Assembly (NCBI RefSeq): GCF_002078875.1
Contig: NC_034414.1
Coordinates: 19,977,030 to 20,041,029 of the forward strand
Direction: 5' to 3'
Source: Numida meleagris
Taxonomy: Eukaryota; Chordata; Aves; Galliformes; Numididae
Length of the DNA stretch: 64,000 nucleotides
The translations under genes and the position numbers were made by a program. Shown here one piece after another: positions 49,598 to 60,524 of the stretch (the stretch's first letter is position 1; each line of letters starts with the position of its first letter). A model generated the notes under the pieces. It saw nothing but the letters and a program-made list of their open reading frames with translations, made no database searches and was not told the DNA's origin.

Positions 49598-49710
49598 CAT
49601 AGAATCATAAAATGGCCTGGGTTGAAAAGGACCTCAAAGATCATCTAGTTTCAACCTCCCTGCTGTGGGCAAGGTTGCCAACCACTAGGGCCAGGCTGCC
49701 CAGAGCCACT
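49598..49710 (-). mobile_element. CR1 LINE, 3'-end fragment
   Basis: CATAGAATCATAAAATGGCC opens the piece, followed by GGGTTGAAAAGGACCTC and AAGGTTGCCAACCACTAGGG. This is the reverse complement of the 3' UTR seen in the plus-strand copy at 36243-36581. Only about 110 bp remain. Confidence 0.93.
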
Positions 49711-50450
49711 TCAGAAGACTGAACTATAGTGGACTGGATAGTTATTACTTTCATCTGTTAGCAAGAACTTCCTAGAGAAAAAGTACTTCTGACAAGCACG
49801 TGAGAAAAGAGTATTTTACATCAATGTTCTGAAAACTCTTAAGACGTGAAGAGAATATTTGTGGTTTATTTTTAAGCATTTGTATTTTTCATTATTTGTT
49901 CATTAGCCTAACCTTTCAGGAGTTTGTATCTGAATGCAGATCAGAAATGGCATTTTGTGAGTTAATGGCCAGTCCCCTAATTCAAACTGTGGTAGATGAA
50001 GAGCCTGGCAAAGTGAAAATTATTTACCCAGTGTCTTTTACTGCCTTTAAAATCCTCCTGGTTTTTAAGAAAGAATCACAGAAACTGAAGCTGGTCTTCA
50101 CTACTGAACTGAATTGGGTAATTTGGTAGCTTTCAACATACAGAAAAAAATCTGATACAGAGAAATGGAGAGGTGGGAGGGATGCCAATAAGAGTAAACA
50201 TACTGATATACTTAGAAGACCAGTAGACCTATCAGAATTAAAAGAATTCAAGAATATACTGAAGAAGTTTGAAGAAATAGAACAAAAGAGATGTTACGGT
50301 CACTCATAACTGTGATTCTTCTTAGAAGAAATATGATACACAACTTTTTTACTCTCTTCTCTTGAACAAAATAATTTACTTCAAGTCTATGTTGTTTACT
50401 CAGACCAGCACCAAAGTGCCTCTAGACAGAATCATTTAGAAGGGTAAATA
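49711..50450. other. Unannotated AT-rich non-coding DNA
   Basis: No repeat or gene is recognised. A 77-codon frame at 49896-50129 has no known motif. Confidence 0.55.
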
Positions 50451-50964
50451 CACGGGTCACTCTGAAAGTAATGATTCCTATTTACTTCCATGGAAACTAC
50501 AACAGATACAAAGAGCATAATAACATTATTTGGTAGAGCAAATTCTCAGCTACAAAACACTACTTTTATGGTCACCACCATCACCTATGAACAATGCCTG
50601 CATGACTGTCCAGAGTGTTACTTGTCATTGCCACCACTGCTGAAATGTATCACCCACCACCTCACTGTGCTCACATCCGCTGTTTGGTCTCCATAAACAT
50701 TCAGCAAGCATTGAATGAAAAATCAGTGGGTGAAACTCTTTTGTTATGGAGGAATTCCATTGTACACCATAACACTCCATACTCACTTCCATGTCAGATG
50801 CCATTTTGTCAGTTTGTCCCTCTGCTGCCATCTGTCACATGGCAACAAGATGTAATGGAGTACTGGCGGGAAGTTTCAACCTCTTCTGCCATCCCACCAA
50901 CATCCACCTCTGATGCCACGGGCCAACATCATAAAATGAGATATTAGTTTCATGGCAGTCCTCA
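50451..50964 (-). mobile_element. Mariner-like element (Galluhop/Mariner1_GG type), internally deleted
   Basis: A 514-bp unit sits between TA dinucleotides at 50449-50450 and 50965-50966, the duplication expected of Tc1/mariner. The left end is CACGGGTCACTCTGAAAGT. The right end, read inward on the other strand, is TGAGGACTGCCATGAAAC, an imperfect inverted repeat of the left. The minus strand carries the start of a mariner transposase (MASDMEVSM) and a stretch like its helix-turn-helix region. It then jumps to the 3' non-coding end, so the catalytic DDD/DDE part is gone. It could only ever have moved with transposase supplied elsewhere. Confidence 0.88.
50625..50804 (-). pseudogene. Mariner transposase N-terminal remnant
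   Basis: Starting from the ATG at 50804 on the minus strand the frame reads MASDMEVSMECYG. This is the start I associate with the chicken mariner transposase. The later part (near WRPNSGCEHSEVVGD) looks like the family's DNA-binding region read in a shifted frame, so at least one frameshift is present. No catalytic residues remain. The role in an intact element would be cut-and-paste transposition in the nucleus. Confidence 0.6.
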
Positions 50965-53900
50965 TATCTACTTTCTATGAATTTTGGCTAAGTAATTTCA
51001 ATGGACACTTCTCTGGTATAGTGCTCATAATCAACACATTTATAAAACTAATCTTAACACTCCGGAATAAAATAGCAGTCACATTATTTAAATGATCGCT
51101 GCAATGACATATGAAAAAACTCCACAACTGACACCACTTTTGCAGGCACTTAATGACTTATCTGCTAGTATCCTGAAGACTGGTGATTATTTATTCTAGG
51201 AGCTAATATAGATTTCTATCTTCTATGCTGAAAATAATTCAAAACTGTTGAAAGAATCAAAACAGAGAAATTCAGTTAAAGAAGAAACGTGATTCTATAC
51301 ACTGTCTTTCAGCACAGCTCTCAGTTACAGGTCTGATTCAAAGTTACTGAGGTCAGTGGCCACTGGTCCATTGGCCTCATACTCCATGGGAACAGGTAGG
51401 GGACAATGCAGGCACTTTGTTATCTCATTCCTACATGTTTCCTTTTTGCAGTTTGTCATTTTTGGCGCTGTTTATGGTAACAAAGACAGGTTTTACTGTT
51501 AATCCTCATTTTCTTCGTTTCTTTGAGATTAGCAGTCCATGAAGTACAGTTGCTTTGTTCCTGTCCACCTAGGGCTATATCTATCACTTGCTGAAGTTAG
51601 GGCTGATTTCCCCATTATGGTTCCTTACCCACCAAGAGAAAGACAGAAAATAATCTTGCCTGTAACTGTGTATGCAGCACATGCAATAAGTTGTAAAATA
51701 CCAACCATACCTGGAAAATGATTGCTGGATGGCCAGGGAAGCGATGCTCTTAAAGCTTCTTTGACAGACAGATACTTACAAGCCCTGAATTGTCACAGCT
51801 GGAGGGCACTTGGTCACCTCCTCACAGCACTTCATAGGAACAGATCATTTGTACGGAAAACAAGTTTGCTCAAAAATATCTTCTTTTTTCTCTTTGCAAA
51901 CTATTTTAAGAGATTTGTGATTTTCTAAATACATTCTGCAAGAGCATGCCTGTTTACAGGTCATTTCCAATCCACTGAGTGTGAATGTCTGATATGCAAA
52001 ATGTGAGCAGTGTCACTGGCACAGGATTCACATAATTAAATGGTATAGTCTTTGTGTGTCAGGGTCATATGCAAATGGTCACATTAATAACAATTTTAAA
52101 ATGAAGCTTCTGAAAAGATCCTTCAGCTTTTTCTTTCCTATTGCTCGTGGAAACTACTAGATTTACAAAAAGCAGCATTACAGGTTAACTACTGGAAGAA
52201 AAAAAAGAAAGCAAAAATGATGACAGAAAAATATTTGTAGCATTATCTATCATTGATTTTCAGCAATGAATAGAAGCCTACCAAGGTCAACCTGAATTTC
52301 TCAAGAGTTTAATGGACTTCTGCTGCTTATTTTTGTTTCACTAACACACTGTTTAATTTCTGGTCAGTATGGAGAGGGGAATTCAGGGCAAACCCCGAGG
52401 CTCTTTTTTCATTCATATGAAATCATGGCCTCAGATTGCATCTTCTGCTGTGAATCTTACTGCTTTCTGCTGAGTTTTTTGAACATCAAACAATAAAGAA
52501 ATAAAAGCTGCAATTGACACATGTGGATCTCATTAACCATGGCACCTATCAACATAGTCGTCAAGAAATCCATCTCAGAGGTCACTGCAGCCACTACAGG
52601 GATAACTTCACTGTTTGTGGAGGCCACCAGACCACTTACACACTCTCTACCGCTGATTCCAGTAACACAGCACATGCCTCTGTTTTCCTCAATGTGTAAT
52701 TTGCAGCAGCTTATTTGTTGTGGTTTGCAGCAGTTTTATAGGCTGGCAGCTGAGCTATCCAGAACATTGTGGGTGAATAGTTGATGGCTGGATCTACAGC
52801 CGAGAAGCTGTTTTCTCCCATCAGATCCCTCTGATTCACAAAACTGACATGAAACAAAGCAACTGTAATTTTAAATAGAAGATGATTCTGTGTTCACAGT
52901 GATGCTGTGCTTAAACGAAAAAATACTTTTCCTTTGTTTATGACAATAGTATAACACACCAGTGTTGGATTGAGAAAGCTGTCTATTTTTCTTATCACTC
53001 AATGAGAAAAAGACTCAGAAGTCCCAAAAACGTGTGGGTTTTGTTTTAGTTTTTTACACCACTCTTTGTAATTTGGGGCATTTTTCTATGCTGAGTCAAA
53101 CTATGTAAATGGGATCCTAATGAATGGGCTCTGTCCACATAAGAATATAAAAAAATTATATTATTTTAGCTATTCAGAAGTAGAAACCAAATGAGAGAAC
53201 ATAGCAGTGAGGATATGCTTTCTTATGCATTATCGTAGTCACTACCTGTAGGAGACAGTTAGGACAGTGTACAGACACATTTCATTTTACAAGGGTTTAA
53301 TTACATCCAGATCAGCTAATTTAGCTTACAAGTTACTACCAACCAGCTGATGGAATATTAATTAAGAAAGGCTTTCAATGAAGTGAGGATCATATTCACA
53401 GAAAGAATTTCTTCCTGACTTTTAATTCTAATGGCTTCCAACTCAAATATTCAAGTGCTTAGCATCGCCTAAAAAGTGAAGACTCACACATGAGTACATT
53501 GATTCCAAAAGCACTATTTATAATACCTATTTTTTCTGTTTATATAAATAAATAATAGGAAGAAAAAATATACTGAAGATATCTCATTACTCTCTCAGAT
53601 AAAAATGTAAATCATACGATGCAATAGAGTTGCTTTAGGTCTGATGAACTGAGCAGTAAGATGTTGTTTCTCTTCTTGCTTTTTATAGATGACTAAATTA
53701 TATGCTATGCATTCCTAATTCTGCCTTTTAAAATAATTTTATTTGACCACTGATGGAAGAAATTATGGCTTTCAGAGCTGGCTAGGGAAAAATTCTATGT
53801 ACAAGAAAAGTATTTGCAGGTGAGATATATACTGCAAAAATGTTATGTTCCTGGAAGAAGGAAAAGATTTAAAAATCTTATTATTTTTCAAACTATATGA

Positions 53901-56137
53901 TGATATTTGTCCTTTACATTGTTCAAACTAAGAGAATTATTAATTTTAAAAGTTTACAATATAAAAGGCAGATGCTGAGAAGGCAAGACATAACAGGATT
54001 CCTGTAAACTGCAGTTACTGGCATTTTTAAAAAACTAACATTAGTGCTTTTCATGATGGTTTCAGGAGAGATGCATTTAGCAAGCAGTCTGCATAGGAAA
54101 TATGACTTTCAGAGCTGGTAGGAGTACTACACTGAGAAAACTAATGGGCTTGTTGACACATAGGCTTTTGGTGCAGCAAGGTACTTGGGAAAGCAATGTA
54201 TCTCCTTACAGCTCAGCTCTCAAGCCTGCCCTTGGTCTGTTTGTGTTATCTACTGAATAGCTGGAAATCATAACAAAGCTTATTGCCTCCATTGCCTTCT
54301 GATTATGTCTTTGTATTTTATCTGAGAGATACAATCATACCCTACACACCTTCATTCAGAGTGCTGATGCTATATGAATTATCCTTATGTTCAATCCCTT
54401 TGATGATGCCTTGCCTCTTTTTTTATTTTCCCTTCTAGTTTCCCTGTCTCCATTGCCATGCACATGGCTGCTTGTCAGCATCTTCCCCATGCAGTACCAG
54501 GAGAATGGCACTACATTTTAGGATCAGTCAGGCCCCTAGAGAAGAGCTCCATTTCTTGAGTTGTGGTCAAGGTTAAGACTCCCAGGTACAATGGTTGTAA
54601 CAGGAATGACCAGGAACAGCTCTGCATAGGGTGAGTATAATCTCCCCCTTTCACAGTCCCAGCCTTTCCCTGACCAGTCTCTCTCCTGCATGCACATCTC
54701 AAACCCCAGATCTCTGCACCTTTTTTGTGTCAGTTTCAGACCTTTCACCTGACTGCAATGCAGACAAGAAGTCTTATTTCAAATGGAAGAGTACTTTAGC
54801 TTTAATAGAGTGGCCAATCAACAGTTTAATCAGGGATTTTATTTCTAATTCTCCTGTGTTGTTGCTCTCTTTCTCTGCTTTTGAATTCTGTAGTTCCAGA
54901 GAACTGGGGTTAGGCTGTGGGGGCCGTGAGAAAATGAAGAAAACACTGCTGACGTCTGGATGTCTTTGGAGCTGCCAGATTGAAAGCAAGTGGATACATA
55001 AACCCACACACCTCTACTGACACTTCGCTGCAGAAGCAGTTTATTGCTATGTGAAGATCATGAAGTTGTTTTAATGAGGAGGAAGCTTTCAGGAGAGGAA
55101 GGAATAAGAATGACAATGTTAAGAGAAGTTCAAAATTTATCTTTTCAGTCCCTCAGAATGAAAAACTCATAGCTTATTTCTCAGGGAGGTGCTGTGATTT
55201 CCAGAATAGAATCTCTTTACATTATTTTTTTTTAATTGATTAATGAGAGCTAAAAGATACTAAAATATCTTTACAGCAATCTTATTTCTGAAGATTCTCA
55301 TTGATATTCACCAGGTAATGTAAGCTATCACAGACAGCATTTCCAACTGGTTACTTCCAGTGCTAGTAGCTACGGGCATTTTGTCAGACACTTAAAAACA
55401 CAAGCTCTGCAACTGGATTACTTACACTTTTTAATCAGTACTGTGACTGAGAAGAAATGATGAACAACAGAAAATGTTTTTGAATTATTGATCATAATAA
55501 ATTTGCCCATAAATAAGAAGCACATCTCTAGCTGATGCAGATGAGGGAACCCAGTGTATTCAGTAATGCTGTTCACCAGACTACAATCTGGTATACTGTA
55601 TGGTGTATCTAACTAAAGCATTGAATGTAATGAAATATTTGTATCTGAAATGTTCAGTATGGTAGAAGGACAAATTTCCAAATCTTGCCATCTCAAAAAT
55701 AATCAGCATTCATTTTGTCACCTTGTTTCCACCCACAGAAGAAACAAATGCAATTTTACACTAGTCACAGACAGTTATCCTCTATTTTATTTCAGCTGCT
55801 TTTTTAGACTCAGTCAGATCGCTCACATGTCAAAACTAATCAGTAGTGAATGAACTACAAACATGGATTTAGTAATTGCTTCTTTGCTGGAATTTAATAT
55901 TTGCCTTCCAGTAATCCAGCAAGGGAATTAGTGCTGTTCAGCACAGTTCCAAGAGATTCAGAAGAGTTTCCTAACTACTGTATTTTTACTCTTTCAGATA
56001 AATTGTAATTAACTGAAGCATATCATGCGAGCATTTATTTGGTAAAAAAACATTTCATTATCTTACCCTGGGTGAGGCCACTCAGAATTTTAATGTGGAT
56101 GTATTATCCCTCTCATTCTGGCAATATTTACCTATTT
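50965..56137. other. Unannotated AT-rich DNA between two inverted mariner copies
   Basis: No gene or other transposon is recognised. An octamer ATGCAAAT at 52069-52076 lies between GGTCA half-sites at 52063-52067 and 52077-52081. A 129-codon plus frame at 54631-55020 has no known motif. Several shorter frames look like chance. Confidence 0.5.
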
Positions 56138-56673
56138 TTGAACACTGCTAGAGACTCTGTAATTTTATTATATTTGCCCATGACATCAGATGGATATTGG
56201 TGGTACGGCAGTAGAGGTTGAACCTTCTCACCAATATTCTACTACATTTTGTTGCCATGTGACAGATGGCAGCAGAGTGGCAGTCTGAGCAAAAAAATGA
56301 ATGCACTGACATTCATTGATGCTTGCTGAATGTTTGTGAAGACCAATCAGTGGATGTGAGCACAGTGAGTTGGTGCGTGGTGCATTTCAGCAGTGGCAAC
56401 AGTGACAGTGGGTCACTTCTGGTGCAGATTCTTATGACTGTGGCATAGAATCATAGTACAGCTTAGGTTGGAGGGGACCTTAAAGATCATCTAGTTCCTC
56501 TTGTTCAGCGCTGATGAAAATGCATAGCTAATGGTGGTGACTATGTTGAAAAATAGTCTTTTCTAGCTGAGAATTTGTTCTATCAAATATTATTATTGTG
56601 CTCCTTACATCTGTTGTAGTTTCCATGAAAATAAAAAGGAGACATTACTTTATTACTTTCAGAGCAAGCTACA
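56138..56673 (+). mobile_element. Mariner-like element (Galluhop/Mariner1_GG type), inverted copy with nested CR1
   Basis: Read on the plus strand this copy matches the reverse complement of 50451-50964: GTTGCCATGTGACAGATGGC, GATGCTTGCTGAATGTT, GTGAGCACAGTGAG, TAGCTGAGAATTTG, ATCTGTTGTAGTTTCCATG, then ATTACTTTCAGAG. The right terminal repeat ends at 56673 before a TA at 56674-56675. The left end is worn and is placed near 56138 with an uncertainty of a few tens of bases. A CR1 piece interrupts it at 56444-56497. It keeps the same internal deletion of the transposase region and is inactive. Confidence 0.85.
56444..56497 (-). mobile_element. 54-bp CR1 3' end inserted in the mariner relic
   Basis: CATAGAATCATAGTACAGC, then TTAGGTTGGAGGGGACCTTA and AGATCATCTAGTT, is CR1 3'-end sequence on the minus strand. 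Mariner sequence stops at 56443 and resumes with CTCTTGTTC at 56498 as expected from the intact family sequence, so CR1 landed in the already present mariner. Confidence 0.88.
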
Positions 56674-57107
56674 TATTTAGGCCAGTCATGGTAAATTACT
56701 CTGCATGGAAAAAATAAAAGATCATGCTGAAATAGAGGGATTAGCAACATCCAGTCTCTAAAGGGTCAAATCTGACAATGAGTTCTCTATTTTTAAGTAA
56801 GAGTACCAATGTTTCCCTAATCAAATCCATTAACTATCTTAATTTAACACCCATATCCAAAAAGGTATTTTAGATATAAATCACTGGTCCACTAGGAATG
56901 TTTTTTTCTAAATCCCATTACTGACAGGTTGTTTTCTCTCCTGAAGCATTTTTTACACAGATGAATCATGTTTTTGTGCATTTTTATATGTTTTAATCTA
57001 ATTTCTTATGGAAGAAAAAGTAGGGATTTAAAACCAAGAACCAAATCCAGAAACTAACTATCGTATCAGAAAGCTACCCTCTTGCCTTTGCAGTTGAATC
57101 TATAGTA

Positions 57108-57132
57108 AAAACAAAACAAAACAAAACAAAAC
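57108..57132. repeat. (AAAAC)5 microsatellite
   Basis: Five perfect AAAAC units. Confidence 0.95.
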
Positions 57133-60100
57133 AACTCAAAACATTGAGAATGGTTTGATTTTCCATAGTTAAGAAACAAAGAACAGAAAAATGAAGATTA
57201 TAATTCCTGCTATTTGCCTTACTTGGCAACCATAATACTTACTAATGGATGGCATTAAAAATGTCTGTTTGGCCTTCCATAATTTTGGTCAAAAGTATCA
57301 TGGTGGATTGAACAACAAAAAAGTCAAGATACAAGTTGGTCCAATGCTTTGGGCAGCTGTAACAGTAACACCTAACAAATGAATGTTGTGCCTAGTATCT
57401 TGATCTGACTGTAATCAAATAAGATCTTTAATTAAATTTAATAGAGGTCCTTTCATTTTTTATATGAATGTAACCAGTTTGATGGAACCCAGATAGACAA
57501 AGTTAGGTGGAAGGTTTTCTTCTTAAGAATAGTGAAAATCTATGTGCTATAGCATTACTTAGCAGAAAGATCTTCCTATGTTATGTGCATGTTTCTGACA
57601 TAGGTAAGTTCTGGAAAATTAAAGTAAGCTACTGATCATAGCAGTTCAATGATTTTAAATAAGAATGGAGTATATTCAAGTGCTTGATCTGGATATTTCC
57701 TGATGGGCTGCCAAGAAAAGAAGCTGAAAGAGATGCTTAATTTTAGATGACTAAGCATAGCGGATACATTCTAACTTGAACATACACATTTTAGGTCCAA
57801 CATTCGGTATTTTTTTATTTCTTAATTAAAAAATTTTTTTGAAATTTCCTTTTACTGTGATTCAATCGGTGAAACAGACCAAAATAGAAATGACTGAGAA
57901 GATATTTGTATTTGGTTTAAAATTCTGAAATATAGCTCAACTGTATACCTTGTATTCACACAATCATTGCGCTAAGTTCACTTTTGAAATCTCATGATGT
58001 GTTTTTTTTTTGGCAGTTTGGTCCAAATTTTTAGTTTGGAGATAAAAATGATTTCATTGTTATTTTCATGATCTTTCCCCATATTTCATTGCTATTTACT
58101 ATTTTTCATGCCAGAAGATCAGCAGAAGTCATAGAATAATGTGCCTCATGTATGGAAATTAATTATAATGTCCAATTAAAAATTTTAAATTAAATAGTTT
58201 CAGTAAGGTAAATTAAGGAATAAATTTCTCACAGTTTTGAAGACAGGACCCACTGCAGCTCTGAAGCCCAAAAGATATATGACTGGAGTTCTTATTCACA
58301 GGTGAAAAGATGTAGTTCTTTCAGAGGAACATCAAGACAGCAGACTTCTTTCTGACTGATTATCCTGCCTTGATCATTTATAGCAGTTGCTATTGTCTGT
58401 GGCTTGTAAGAAGTTTAGGAGAATTTCTATGCTCCATTGTTGATGCGACAAAATGATTTTGAATCATGGTAGTCTATATCTAATACGACAGCTACTGTGC
58501 CTATGTGGCTGGAAAATTGTTGCTACATTACCCGATCTTCAACATTCTTTCAGGAGAATGATAAATTTCACTTTCTTGAAAATGGGCTTTCTTTTCTTTT
58601 CTGTCTCCATTATTGAACTATTCAGGACCTCCTCTATATGTAGAAATTGTGACAAAAATCTCTGCTATCTTTTTTCTCTCCCTGCAAGATCTTGGCTTGA
58701 CTTTTGTTTGTTTGGTCTGACCTTATTTTAATCATGAAAATAAAGGTATAGCTGTGGGCTGATAGTATGGGAGGCACAATTAAGTCCTGTTTTAAATATT
58801 AACCATTTCAGGTATTTTCCTGATACTTCAGGTAACTTTTTAACACTGGCATGATCATTAGTGGCTTTTCATCTATTTTGTGCTTACCGATGACTCCTAG
58901 CTCACATTCCTGGCATTACAAAGTAGTATTTTTCACTTAGCTGCTGTCATGTAAGGACTACAAAGCACTTTAGAAAATACTATTGCATACATTTTGTACG
59001 TAGGAAAACTGATGTAGAGGGAGAATGGATGATTGGATCAAGGTCTTCAAACAATTCAGTAGCAGAGTTAAAAGAACAATTCAAGAAACCTGCTCCTGCT
59101 GTATTTATAAGGTGTAAAACAAGGGTAGGCAGAGACTTTGAGGAAGCTTGGAACAATATAAATATGGCAGGCAATGGTAAATTAAAGCATTAGAACTGCA
59201 GGAATTTCCTGAAATCTACAGTTTTGAATGCAACAGATTCATTATAAATGATATTGAAAGATTCTGATCAAAGTCACTAAATATCAAAATCTTTGTTTGG
59301 AGGCTTTTGGAATGGCATGTTTTGTTTTGTTTGGAATTTCACATCTGATGCAACTAAGAAACAGGATTATTATGCTGACTTGTCTGATCTCTGATGATTT
59401 TCTCACAACATTTAAATCAGATAACATCTCTAATCCCATTTTGAAGTTCCTTGATCTCTACCTACTGTGCTAATCACTTTGTTTCTTCCATTTGCTCTAC
59501 TTGTTCAGGCTGCCATCCGGTTTCTCAATCTGTCTGTTGTCCCAAGGTTGATGCAGGCATGTTAGTGTGTCTCCGAAGCCTCCAGGACACCTGATGGCAG
59601 CTGGCAGATGCTGTGGAGCACCAGCAGAGCTGGGAGTGACACAGGCAGGGCTGCTGGCCTGCTTCTGCTGAGCTAGGGCAGCAGGGGATAACCGTGTGTG
59701 GGTAAATGACATCTGCTGCAAAATGACAGCTTTACCCCAGACATCCATTAGCTGCCACCAGTACACTTCTGCTGCGCAAGGCTGGCACTTCATATAGCAG
59801 CAGGAATTTCAGGTGATAACATAATAAGAGAAACAATTAATCAGCCACATAATAAGTAAAATTGTGTGCTGTGAAATTCTGCTGTTTGAAATACACTTGT
59901 GTCTCTCTGCTGACAACAGCTCCTTCCAGCCAAAGCTCAGGTCCTGGTAGGCGCTGTCTTCATGATTCCAACATTAGGATGGATTATCTTCTTTTAAAAA
60001 TGTTTGAACATATATATACGTGCTGATAGAAATATTCATAGCCCAGTGGATATTAGAAGATATCTTCACTTCCTCTACCTTATCTCTTTTATTCGAGCCT

Positions 60101-60510
60101 TTGACTCACTGAAAACACATTAATGAATTTCTTAAGTGTAATTACCATTTAATGTCTATTAATCAATCTGCCCAGACTTCCTTGTTCAGTTTTCAAAATC
60201 CATGGAAGCTGCCCTTGTAAAAACATTCCTGAAACACTGCCATGTACTTGAACAATGCTGTGAGTGTCGAGCAGCTAAGAGCCCTGGATGGCCCAAATCC
60301 TGCTCCTTCTGGCACCTCTCCTTCCTCTCCAGAAGCCTGCTATGGAAATGCTGCAGGTCAAATGTTCCTTGGAGCTAGTTCAGCAGGCACTGGTGCCATC
60401 CCATGGATACCAATGCAGATGCATCAGTGGCATTCAAAAGGAGAGGTAGTACAGCAAAGGTAAAGGTGAGATGCTAAAACTTATACCTGCTTCTCCTTTT
60501 TAAAAAATAA

Positions 60511-60524
60511 TATATATATATATA
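60511..60524. repeat. (TA)7 microsatellite
   Basis: Seven TA units within an A/T run. Confidence 0.95.

Noticed and set aside
54631..55020. 129-codon plus-strand open frame rich in Ser and Pro at its start
   Set aside because: No signal peptide or domain could be supported, and a competing frame covers it on the other strand.
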